From assembly GCF_007680605.1 (NCBI RefSeq), contig NZ_VEIO01000001.1, positions 1,488,001-1,552,000 on the forward strand: a DNA stretch of 64,000 nt. The letters are read 5' to 3'. The notes beneath the pieces were generated by a model. That model searched no databases and was not told where the DNA came from. It saw nothing but the letters and a program-made list of their open reading frames with translations. This document shows positions 45,001 to 52,665 of this stretch, piece after piece (position 1 is the stretch's first letter; each line of letters starts with the position of its first letter). This DNA is from Paenibacillus xylanexedens. GTDB taxonomy: Bacteria; Bacillota; Bacilli; Paenibacillales; Paenibacillaceae. A program made the position numbers and the translations under genes.

Positions 45001-46510
45001 TAATCAAGGCCAGCAGATTCAGATTGGGTCTGATATGAAAACATACACTGGTGAAATTGTGATTGGAGAAGGTGAAGTCACAGCAACATCTACATTAAAG
45101 CTTTTATTCGGCGGGGCTACTGGCAAGGTTTATGTCGATAATGTGCGGCTGACGAAACGTGGAAAACCGGTAGCGATTCAGAATTATAATCATATTCCTG
45201 CCGCAGATGCTTACGTGATGCAGGGATTACAGCTTGAGAATTCCGATGAAGGCGGCGAGCATGTTAGTTACATGGATGAAGGGGATCTACTTCAATTCAA
45301 AATTACTGCAGCGAATGAAGGTGCATATGCATTCTCCACACGGATAGCAAGTGCAAAAGCTGATGCAAAGGTACGTTTTACAGTCAAAGATGAAGAAGGC
45401 CATACCGTTGCAAGTTCTAATCTTACGTTAGGAGATACCGGCGGCTGGCAAACATATAAAACGGTATATTTCCCGTCGGTATCTTTGAAAGCAGGAACAA
45501 CGTATTACGTGAATTTTGAAGGGAACGAGTACAACACACGATGGCTGGACATCTCACGGAGTATAGTAAAGAATGGCGAGCTGAGTACAGCAACATCGGA
45601 TTGGATGGTGCCTGCTAGTGTCACTACGGCGACATATAGTAACGACCAAGGTATTAGCTTAACTGTACCTGGTACAACCCAGAATTGGTGGGATGTTATA
45701 TTACAGCAAGGACAGCTAGCGCTTGAAGCAGGGAAAACGTATCGTTTAAGTTTTGATGCTTCGGCTACAGTACCGAAACCAATGCAAGTGGTTGTGTCTC
45801 AAACGGGAAGTGATGATGTAAAGTATTTGGATCAGGCAGCTGAACTGACAACAACAAAACAGCCATATGTCTATACCTTCACAATGGGAGATTCTGCCGA
45901 TGAGGCAGGTTTGTTAAACTTCGGCCTGGGTAATTCGTTGGAGCCAGCAGCCGAACATGTGGTATCCATTCAAAATGTAATGCTGTTTGAGGTCAATCCC
46001 GGCGCAGATATGGGTGGGCAACCTGTACATGTCAATTTGATTAAAAATGGTGACTTTACGCAAGGAACAACTGGCTGGTTCCCGTATGCGGCTAGTAATA
46101 AACCGGAAGACTTGGTCCTCAGCGTGGATAACCAGAAGTTACAGGCACGGATAGGTCAAGTCGGAGCCAATGCATGGGATCGGCAATTGATCCAGGAAGG
46201 CTTTGCCATGCAGCAGGGATACACTTATAAACTGACGTTCAAAGCAAATGCGGATAAAGCACGCAAGCTGGGTGTTGGGATTGGATGGGTTGACGTCCCT
46301 GCAAATTATAAATGGACCGGGTTCTATGGCAACCAAATGAATCTAACGACGGAAGAACAAGAGTTCACTTTTACGTTTCAAGCTACTGAAGCGAGTTATG
46401 CGAACAGCCGAATTGTGTTTGATATGGGTAAGATCGATGGTACCGAGCAAGAAGATACTACAATTACACTGTCTGACGTAAGTCTGGTTAATATGGGAAA
46501 AGCACAATAA
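42029..46510 (+). CDS. S-layer-anchored multi-domain GH16 beta-glucanase
   Basis: A 1,493-residue cell-surface enzyme. Domains in order: signal peptide (1-25); three SLH domains (about 52-97, 108-157, 172-221), which bind secondary cell-wall polymer; a repetitive beta-rich stretch resembling a right-handed helix (about 230-375); a Gly/Ser/Pro linker (about 385-440); a GH16 catalytic domain (about 443-705) with SGEIDIMELIG, where Glu560, Asp562 and Glu565 are the catalytic residues, in the laminarinase-like form; then CBM4/9-like modules (about 725-870, 885-1025), a CBM6-like module (about 1040-1165) and two further CBM4/9-like modules (about 1165-1315, 1320-1490). GTG at 42029 follows AGGGAGG. 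Laminarin or other beta-1,3-glucan is the likely substrate. A terminator follows. Confidence 0.9.
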   Translation: MKKGLACLVAGSMIVSLAAPAVVGAEQMKQQTVTEQGQGQASSLLPAPYKDLQGHWAKKAVMRMQDMALTKGYADGTFRPSERISRAEFVVMLDRVFGFAGGSGAASYTDVSDKDWYYDAITRAIGSGIIQGTDATHLSPQLPITRQDAVVMADRAFQLSTGSENKGPGSTFKDEKDVADYARNAMNYFVNNKIVNGYNGKLTPESNITRAEAATIMSTLIADIHSKPGTYESNVDGNLIVRSTDVTLKNTTVNGNLLLTEAIGEGTVTLDGVTVTGSVVVKGGGSHSIDIHNSKLNRVVVDKSTSPVHVKMTGTTQIENMFIEQKATVELSAESTINTLKVNSKARHTVIDGKGKIKLLDVDAGNVLLNGKAVAPGQYKDSITPGTGQSEQPNASTPGASNGGTGSGSGGGGSSNTGGTTPSVPGTPSGEKPIPATTIPDEQWEMVWNDEFNASSVDASKWTVQDTELVYNNELQYYSPNNTRIVKDGNRNVLQIEAKREQKGSKNYTSGKLITKEKGDWTYGKVVVRAKLPIQQGMWPAIWMMPTDEAHYGGWPASGEIDIMELIGGQNKDHEIYSTIHYDSKKPDGSHGHDQGKFTLPQGESFADEYHDFQVEWLPGMIRFYVDGTLHHQINNWQTTAAGQPESYTFPAPFDRPFYLILNLAVGGDWPGSPDNDFVSEKMNVDFVRVYSYKNMDQWPDVTSSPIEPEKQREPQADGNQIYNERFSKDADANGVPEDWKFITNAGGEGKVEVVDDQVKGKAAKVTISKAGTETYSVQLTQMPMYIKKDKKYKVEFDAKASANRVIRSKVTQFEKSWTNYSEEKAFSVTTEWQPYEYEFNMRNGSDNNARFEFNLGLNEGEVSVTNVRLTEIGEADPLPVERKALPDGNYVFNGTFDQGKQRLGFWNIEMQSDAEAQVSVNNFLKFPIMERQLVVDVKKTNGQPEQVAVVQPGMKLEGNTTYGFSFDAKADTTGVMDIGLSTEEGHNVQVNQGQQIQIGSDMKTYTGEIVIGEGEVTATSTLKLLFGGATGKVYVDNVRLTKRGKPVAIQNYNHIPAADAYVMQGLQLENSDEGGEHVSYMDEGDLLQFKITAANEGAYAFSTRIASAKADAKVRFTVKDEEGHTVASSNLTLGDTGGWQTYKTVYFPSVSLKAGTTYYVNFEGNEYNTRWLDISRSIVKNGELSTATSDWMVPASVTTATYSNDQGISLTVPGTTQNWWDVILQQGQLALEAGKTYRLSFDASATVPKPMQVVVSQTGSDDVKYLDQAAELTTTKQPYVYTFTMGDSADEAGLLNFGLGNSLEPAAEHVVSIQNVMLFEVNPGADMGGQPVHVNLIKNGDFTQGTTGWFPYAASNKPEDLVLSVDNQKLQARIGQVGANAWDRQLIQEGFAMQQGYTYKLTFKANADKARKLGVGIGWVDVPANYKWTGFYGNQMNLTTEEQEFTFTFQATEASYANSRIVFDMGKIDGTEQEDTTITLSDVSLVNMGKAQ

Positions 46511-46582
46511 AACAGTGGCTGGAAGCATACTCGGGTCAATGAGGTAAACAAGTATATAATCAGTAGTTCAGGTTGGTTAGCT

Positions 46583-46622
46583 AAAAAGGGACGAAGCAGA
46601 TTCATGCTGCCTCGTCCTTTTT
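46583..46622. terminator. Terminator between converging genes
   Basis: AAAAAGGGACGAAGCAG pairs with CTGC-CTCGTCCTTTTT (46607-46622) with one bulge, flanked by A and T runs. It can stop the plus-strand SLH-GH16 transcript and the minus-strand gene ending at 46690. Confidence 0.8.
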
Positions 46623-46689
46623 GTGCATGTCCAGTATGGATGTCAGCGATACGTAGGTGTTATTGCTTTACTAATATGTCCGTAGCCGA

Positions 46690-49335
46690 TCAAGGCAGTG
46701 TAATACGTACATCATCAATAAAGGCTGTATTGTCACCTTGTGTAGTCGTTGCTACAAACTTGATCGTATGCTTTCCACCGTTCGTCTCAAAAGCATCGGT
46801 TCTGAACGTTTCGAAGCTACCCGACTCAGGCTGATAGGAGCCGATAACTTGATCATCGAAATAAACATCAAAGGACTGAGTGCCTCCGAAGCTGGTTCTC
46901 TTCGCTGCTTTGAACGACATTTGATATGTGCCGGGCTTGAAGTGAATGGACTGGCTCAATGTACCGGACACACCACCATCCGTTTTCAGATAACCGGTCT
47001 GTACGCCTTGAGGAGCGGTAGGCGCTTGAAACGGGCCATTATTATGCTGTACACCGGAACGGCTATCAAATACCCAACCGTTAGTCATCGGTCCCGGTTT
47101 GGCTGACGTTGTAGCGGGTTTCTCAAAACCAGCGTTGAACAATGTGACTACCGGGAGCTCATCCGGAATATCTGGATTTACGAAGCAGCGCTTGTTTACA
47201 CCCGGGATCGGATCACCTAAGAGGGCACTTGTACAGGCTACACCGTTTTCCTGAACCGAATAATTAAACAATCCGTCTGCACCGTAAGCAACGACCGCTT
47301 TCCCTTGGAAATAACAATCTCCACCATTCTCAATCATACATAACTTATATCCATCCGGTGCGCTGCTGATCTGACCGATCTGATAGAGTGAAGACACCGT
47401 ACCGGAAGGCTGCATGTCTGGCTTGAAGGCTTTGGCTTTGTAGAGAGCAAGAGAACCTTCGTTCAAAATGATTGGCCGGACATACAGTGTAGATTGCGCC
47501 GTTGGTTCGCTGCCGTCTGTTGTATAGCGGATCTGAGCTCCGCTAGTCGCTCTCTCCAGATAGAGCACCTCAGAGCTTGGGAATACGTGTTGATTCAGAC
47601 TGAACGTTGGAACATCAACCTTACCCGTTTGTAAAGCGGGGAGTACCCGCACAAGAGCAACGCCGTATGCAGATGGATCGGCAGTACTTGTGGCACGAAT
47701 CGCGATAAGGGTTTCATCTGTCACTTGAGGTGGCTGATATACGCCGCTGCTGTTAATTGAACCGTTGTTTTGCCCAACAACGCTCCAAGTCACACCTCCC
47801 GTATGATCAATGACATTAGCAGCAAGAGTAATGGACTCTCCTGAGCGAACGGTTGGATTCACTTCGTCCAGTTTTACTTGGGTTTGCGCAGGCTGGGTGG
47901 TGTAAATGATGACATTGTAATCTCCGTCAACTGTACTGTCTGTAAGTGATGTACCTCCAGGGAACGTTGCTGTAACGGGAGGAAGCACCGCATTGCTTTC
48001 TGGCGTTACGTCATTTTTGTAAACCAGCTTGCGAAACGTTTTATTCACTGGAGTATCCCCAAAATCAAGTGTAATTTCTTTGCTAGAGCCTGCTTTGGAT
48101 TCAACGAGCACCGTATAATTGCCATCGGTACCTCTGAAGGCTGCAGCACGAACATCGGTGGAACCGCCTGTGTTAACCGCAAGCACTTCACTATGTTCCG
48201 GAATATAACGGTTTAGCATACCTGCAATATAAAAGGTTTTGCGGGGGGTGAGCCCGAGTACGACCGCATCCCACATCGTATAGGTTCCATTGGTTCCTCC
48301 TGTAGGGTCGTTCGTCCAGACTCCGTTTAACTGCCACATCAAAGCTGATTTCACACCCATATTGGCCGTTTGAATTACCGAGTTGGCATAACCGGCATCC
48401 CAGTTGCTTGCCTGATCATCCGCCCAGCCGAATTCAGTCAGATGAAGCGGTTTATTACCGACATAACCTTTGCGTAGGGAAAAAGCATTGCCTAGGCCTT
48501 CGTATGATTCACCGTACACATGAAAGCTGTATCCATCGATAGCATCATCGGCATGTTGCTTCATATACTCAATCCAGGCTGGAGCGCCTGTTTCCTCAGG
48601 GCCCCAGATTTCAACCCGATTGCGGAGACCATCCGCAGTCAATCGGGCGCTAACTTTATTGACCATTTCTGCGTAGTATGCCTTCTGATCTCCCGGAGCT
48701 TCAAAGTCCCAACTGCCGTTTGGCTCATTATAAAAGGTAAGGTACTTCACGTTGTCATAACCTCTGTTCAAAATCAGCTCCTCCAGCAGGGCAGAAGCAG
48801 AGACAGCATAAGCATCCAGATCTGCAGGTGCACTTGTCCAAGGATCGATGCCTGGTATGGAGAACCAATCATGTACTGAGGAGCCGACCTTCCAGCCGAA
48901 GTTCAGTTCAATTTCGGTTCCCGCAGCCTTAAACGCGTCGAGGTACTTGTAAAAAGCTTTCATTTTGGCGCTGTCCCATGTATATGTTCCTTTGGAGGGC
49001 TCTATCCAGTCAATCTGAAACCAGACTCTGGCTACCTTGGGCTGAATGGTTTGAATACGTTTTTTATCGATCTCCCAATGTGCTTCGGTATACCCGTACT
49101 GCATCTGTCCGGGCATGAGCGCTGTCGGAATGGTGTTCACACCCACGCCAAGAAAATCATCCTGAATGACGTTATTCGTTTCAATTGAAATCGTGTGACT
49201 GGTGCTAGTAGTGGTATGATTCTGGCTCTGTTCTGCGTGGACTTGGGCAGGGACGGGAATAAGCGATGCCAGCATCGCGGTGATGAGGACAGGAATCCCC
49301 CAGCGTGAAGCAAAACGTTCGGATCTACTTTTCAT
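46690..49335 (-). CDS. Secreted clan GH-A glycoside hydrolase (GH39/GH5-like) with accessory modules
   Basis: An 881-residue secreted protein. Signal peptide about 1-34; a TIM barrel (about 60-385) with acid/base Glu204 in FYNEPNG and nucleophile Glu301 in LTEFGWAD, in the clan-A layout; a small beta domain to about 490; an Ig-like region (about 490-575); a chitobiase C-terminal-like domain (about 585-665, including IRYTTDGSEPT); and a C-terminal jelly-roll-like module (about 740-881). The ATG at 49335 follows AAAGGAGAG. GH39 and GH5 neighbours include xylosidases and other plant-wall enzymes; I cannot fix the family or substrate. It is alone on the minus strand with its own cre-like site. 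Confidence 0.82.
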   Translation of the reverse strand: MKSRSERFASRWGIPVLITAMLASLIPVPAQVHAEQSQNHTTTSTSHTISIETNNVIQDDFLGVGVNTIPTALMPGQMQYGYTEAHWEIDKKRIQTIQPKVARVWFQIDWIEPSKGTYTWDSAKMKAFYKYLDAFKAAGTEIELNFGWKVGSSVHDWFSIPGIDPWTSAPADLDAYAVSASALLEELILNRGYDNVKYLTFYNEPNGSWDFEAPGDQKAYYAEMVNKVSARLTADGLRNRVEIWGPEETGAPAWIEYMKQHADDAIDGYSFHVYGESYEGLGNAFSLRKGYVGNKPLHLTEFGWADDQASNWDAGYANSVIQTANMGVKSALMWQLNGVWTNDPTGGTNGTYTMWDAVVLGLTPRKTFYIAGMLNRYIPEHSEVLAVNTGGSTDVRAAAFRGTDGNYTVLVESKAGSSKEITLDFGDTPVNKTFRKLVYKNDVTPESNAVLPPVTATFPGGTSLTDSTVDGDYNVIIYTTQPAQTQVKLDEVNPTVRSGESITLAANVIDHTGGVTWSVVGQNNGSINSSGVYQPPQVTDETLIAIRATSTADPSAYGVALVRVLPALQTGKVDVPTFSLNQHVFPSSEVLYLERATSGAQIRYTTDGSEPTAQSTLYVRPIILNEGSLALYKAKAFKPDMQPSGTVSSLYQIGQISSAPDGYKLCMIENGGDCYFQGKAVVAYGADGLFNYSVQENGVACTSALLGDPIPGVNKRCFVNPDIPDELPVVTLFNAGFEKPATTSAKPGPMTNGWVFDSRSGVQHNNGPFQAPTAPQGVQTGYLKTDGGVSGTLSQSIHFKPGTYQMSFKAAKRTSFGGTQSFDVYFDDQVIGSYQPESGSFETFRTDAFETNGGKHTIKFVATTTQGDNTAFIDDVRITLP

Positions 49336-49388
49336 CTCATCTCTCCTTTAAAGAAGTTTACCGCCCAAAGCATTAGCGGCACTTCAAA

Positions 49389-49402
49389 TGATAGCGTTTA
49401 CA
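49389..49402. promoter_or_regulatory. Putative cre (CcpA) site
   Basis: TGATAGCGTTTACA has one mismatch to TGWAARCGYTWNCA. It lies 54 bases upstream of the minus-strand GH gene at 49335. The rest of the 49336-49625 gap has no ORF or hairpin that I can support. Confidence 0.55.
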
Positions 49403-49625
49403 ATAAAATACAGAATTGAAATATCCTCTGAAACGTTTGAAAAAAAGCGAATGAGGTTGAACAAAACCAAGCACGGTTGAACGATTATACGGTAAAACAG
49501 TCTTTACGAAAGCAAAACGGCATTTTATGCTTTTCATAAGGGAACAGATTTTAAGGCAACGGCATGGAAATTCAACGTAATTTTACGCGTTCAAAATCTT
49601 CACCAATAGAGGAGTGTTAACAACG

Positions 49626-51047
49626 ATGTGTGCCAATTCGCCAAACAATAATCATGGAACAGGGATAGGAAAAGCAACAAGTCATCCATCACACCGTCAA
49701 GTAAACGTCGGAAAAAACCATAACCTTACAGCGCTTCGAGTGTCTGCGAATGGACGATATCTGGAAACATCGCAGGGCGTTCCCTTTTTCTGGCTTGGGG
49801 ATACAGCATGGGAGCTTTTGCATCGTTTAAACCGGGAAGAAAGCGAACATTATTTGCGTACAAGAGCTCAACAACGTTTCACGGTTATCCAGACGGTTCT
49901 ACTGGCTGAATTCAGCGGAATCACAACCGAAAATGCTTATGGCAGGCTTCCTTTATATATGGATGAACAGGGTCAACCTGACCCAACCCGGCCAGATAGC
50001 GATGGGGTGTATTCATACTGGCATCATGTGAATGCCATGCTTGAGCTGGCTGCCAGTCTTGGGCTATATGTTGCTTTGCTGCCGACTTGGGGTGACAAGT
50101 TCAATCAAAAGTGGGGAAAAGGTCCGGAAATTTTCACGCCAGAACATGCTTTTACGTATGGAAAATGGCTAGGTGAACGATACGGCTCACACCCACAAGT
50201 CATTTGGGTGCTTGGAGGAGATCGCCCGCTGGAGACCAAGTTGCACTTTGACATTGTTACTTCAATGGCGAGAGGATTAAAAGAAGGTGGTGCGATGCAA
50301 TTGATGACCTTTCATCCACCTGGATGTGATTCATCCTCGAGACAGCTCCATGAAGAGCCATGGCTAGACTTCAATATGATCCAATCCGGTCACGGCGAAC
50401 GAGAGATAACCAATGATCGGCGTGTACAGCAGGACTATGAACGAAAGCCTGTGAAGCCAACACTTGATGCCGAGCCATGTTACGAAGACATTCCTATCGG
50501 ATTTCGTGGAGAGCAGGGTTATTTTGATGCCACAGATGTGAGGAAGGCCGCATACTATGCGTTATTTTCAGGGGCATTCGGTCACACTTACGGTCACCAT
50601 TCCATATGGTCCATGTATCAAGGTACGGATGATCTTGTAGAGTCCAACCGTCAAGGAGATTATTTCATTATGGAATGGCGAGAGGCATTACATCGTCCCG
50701 GAGCAGAACAGATGAAGCATGTACGTACACTGCTTGAACATGAACTTAGCTCTGATCTGCGGCCTAACATGGACTTGATTCATCAGAATCGGGCAGGGGA
50801 GAATCGAGCAGTGAGTCTACAAAATAAATATAGCGTTTACATTTATCTGCCCAATGGCTTGTATGTGGACGTGGTCATGGGGTATATTGAGGGCAAGCAC
50901 GTGAAAGCAACATGGTTCTGTCCGAGAACAGGAGAAACGATAGATGTTTCTTCTGATTTAGCAATACTGAATCAAGGCATTGAACGTTTTACAGCCCCAA
51001 CAAGCGGAAGAGGGAATGACTGGATTTTGATATTGAAGGGGGTTTAA
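49626..51047 (+). CDS. GH140-like (DUF4038) glycoside hydrolase
   Basis: A 473-residue protein without signal peptide. It shows DUF4038/GH140 hallmarks: an N-terminal FFWLGDTAWELLHRLNREE, LLPTWGDKFNQKWG, VIWVLGGDRP with the likely catalytic Asp199, PTLDAEPCYED with the likely catalytic Glu283, and a C-terminal beta domain (about 385-473) of the collagen-binding-like type found in this family. Family knowledge: the characterised GH140 from Bacteroides is an apiosidase acting on rhamnogalacturonan II. The start is ATG at 49626, placed 11 bases after AGAGGAG; a GTG at 49614 overlaps that signal. It leads an apparent operon with a two-component pair, an importer, GH78 and GH2, which fits complex pectin side chains. 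Confidence 0.82.
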   Translation: MCANSPNNNHGTGIGKATSHPSHRQVNVGKNHNLTALRVSANGRYLETSQGVPFFWLGDTAWELLHRLNREESEHYLRTRAQQRFTVIQTVLLAEFSGITTENAYGRLPLYMDEQGQPDPTRPDSDGVYSYWHHVNAMLELAASLGLYVALLPTWGDKFNQKWGKGPEIFTPEHAFTYGKWLGERYGSHPQVIWVLGGDRPLETKLHFDIVTSMARGLKEGGAMQLMTFHPPGCDSSSRQLHEEPWLDFNMIQSGHGEREITNDRRVQQDYERKPVKPTLDAEPCYEDIPIGFRGEQGYFDATDVRKAAYYALFSGAFGHTYGHHSIWSMYQGTDDLVESNRQGDYFIMEWREALHRPGAEQMKHVRTLLEHELSSDLRPNMDLIHQNRAGENRAVSLQNKYSVYIYLPNGLYVDVVMGYIEGKHVKATWFCPRTGETIDVSSDLAILNQGIERFTAPTSGRGNDWILILKGV

Positions 51048-51050
51048 TGC

Positions 51051-52664
51051 ATGTATAAGGTGATGATCGTCGAAGATGAAATGCTGGTTCGGATCGGACT
51101 GAAAAATTCCGTGGAATGGAGCAAGTTCGGGTTAGAGGTTACCGCTGATTTCCCCGATGGTCTTGCCGCATGGGATTATTATGAACGTGAGAAACCCGAC
51201 GTGGTCATTACCGATATCAGTATGCCCAGAATGGATGGCATGGAGCTGATTACAAACATCCGTAACCTAGATAAACACACGCGTATCGTTGTACTTTCTT
51301 GTCTGGAAGAGTTTGAACTGGCCCGTAAGGCGCTGAAACTGGATGTATCCAGCTATATATTAAAGCTAACGATGACGGAAGAAGAGATTGAGCAAGTACT
51401 GACCGGTGTTAGGGAAGAATTGGATCAGCAGCAGAACCAGGTGCAGGGAAGAGCAGGTTCAACTTCACCGGATATCGAACTGGTAAAGGAAAAGATGTTT
51501 AAGGACTTTATGTTTTATCGTATCTTTTCCACAGAAGAATTCTCCCGGTTTGTGACGGAGAGTGGCCTACGTCTTTCTCCTGTTCGGCTCGTGGTCTGTG
51601 TTATGGAAGTTGATCGTTATTTTTCGCTCAAGGAACGTTTTCATGATGAGCATGGTCATCTGGTCAAGATGTCGTTGCTGAACATTTTGGGAGAGATCAT
51701 GACGAGTTACAAACGGGGAGAAGCCGTTCAGATTAATGACCAGCACTACGCGCTGGTGCTACATTTTGCCGATATATTGTCTGAGCAGGCGATCGTGCAG
51801 GAGATTCACCAATTGCTTGAACATGTGCAGGATACGATCCGTCATTATTTTAACTGTACGGTTTCCTTTGGAATCAGCAGTGTGAACGGAGGATATGATT
51901 CACTTCCCAGACAATATGCTGAAGCCAAGCGGGCATTGCAGCGCAAATTCATTACCGGCCCGGGTCAGCAGCATCAGGGAACCGGGCGTGCTGATCGTTC
52001 CGGCGTGCTTGTACGAATGGAACAGATTCGCAACCATAGCGCGATAAAGGAGTTGCTCCCTCCACTGAAACAGAAGGAATATGATCAGTTTTTGGATGAG
52101 CTCGAAGGCGGTTTGTGCGAAGAACGCAAAACGTTGGAATTGACAATTTATCAGTTCGTTCAATGGATTAACACACATGTATATGATCACAACAATGAAA
52201 AGACGCTGCTGGTCAGCATGACGGAAGAACTGGAAACCTGTGATACACTGCCTGATATGCTGGAGCAAATTCTCGTTTATATGAACACGCTTGTCGAGTT
52301 GATTCGCAAGCGCTTACAAATGAGTGATGAAATTACCCGCGCCATCGACTATATCAAGCGTCATTATACGGACAATATCAGCCTTCAGATGGTCGCAGAT
52401 CATGTCGGTCTAAGTCCGGGTTATCTCAGTAACCTGTTTCGTAAAGAACTTCAGATTACGTACATTGATTACGTTAACCGATACCGTATCGAACGTGCCA
52501 AAGAACTGCTTGCGCAGAGTCAGATGCGTTCTTTTGATGTACCCGCTTTGGTCGGTTTTTCGCCTGAGTATACGTATTTTAGCAAAGTGTTCAAAAAAAT
52601 CACCGGCCTCAACCCTAATGAATATCGCAGACAAACCACGCTCCATGACAAGAGGGTGCAATAA
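51051..52664 (+). CDS. Response regulator, YesN type, AraC HTH output
   Basis: A 537-residue regulator. Receiver 1-120 starts MYKVMIVEDE with phosphoacceptor Asp55 in VITDISMPR and the conserved Lys in YILKLTM. The AraC helix-turn-helix pair is at about 435-535 (SLQMVADHVGLSPGYLSNLFRK, FDVPALVGFSPEYTYFSKVFKK). The ATG at 51051 follows GAAGGGGG and comes three bases after the GH140-like stop. The kinase gene begins within two bases of its stop. Gene order is regulator then kinase, the reverse of the pair at 79-3458. It probably controls the transport and enzyme genes that follow. Confidence 0.9.
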   Translation: MYKVMIVEDEMLVRIGLKNSVEWSKFGLEVTADFPDGLAAWDYYEREKPDVVITDISMPRMDGMELITNIRNLDKHTRIVVLSCLEEFELARKALKLDVSSYILKLTMTEEEIEQVLTGVREELDQQQNQVQGRAGSTSPDIELVKEKMFKDFMFYRIFSTEEFSRFVTESGLRLSPVRLVVCVMEVDRYFSLKERFHDEHGHLVKMSLLNILGEIMTSYKRGEAVQINDQHYALVLHFADILSEQAIVQEIHQLLEHVQDTIRHYFNCTVSFGISSVNGGYDSLPRQYAEAKRALQRKFITGPGQQHQGTGRADRSGVLVRMEQIRNHSAIKELLPPLKQKEYDQFLDELEGGLCEERKTLELTIYQFVQWINTHVYDHNNEKTLLVSMTEELETCDTLPDMLEQILVYMNTLVELIRKRLQMSDEITRAIDYIKRHYTDNISLQMVADHVGLSPGYLSNLFRKELQITYIDYVNRYRIERAKELLAQSQMRSFDVPALVGFSPEYTYFSKVFKKITGLNPNEYRRQTTLHDKRVQ

Positions 52665-52665
52665 A

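Noticed and set aside
50829..50842. Cre-like sequence ATATAGCGTTTACA inside the GH140-like gene
   Set aside because: It lies in coding sequence and has three mismatches to the consensus, so it is not listed as a site.
52465..52665. Upstream extension of the kinase at 52666
   Set aside because: It is a shadow frame within the response-regulator gene; the kinase start is set by its own ribosome binding site.
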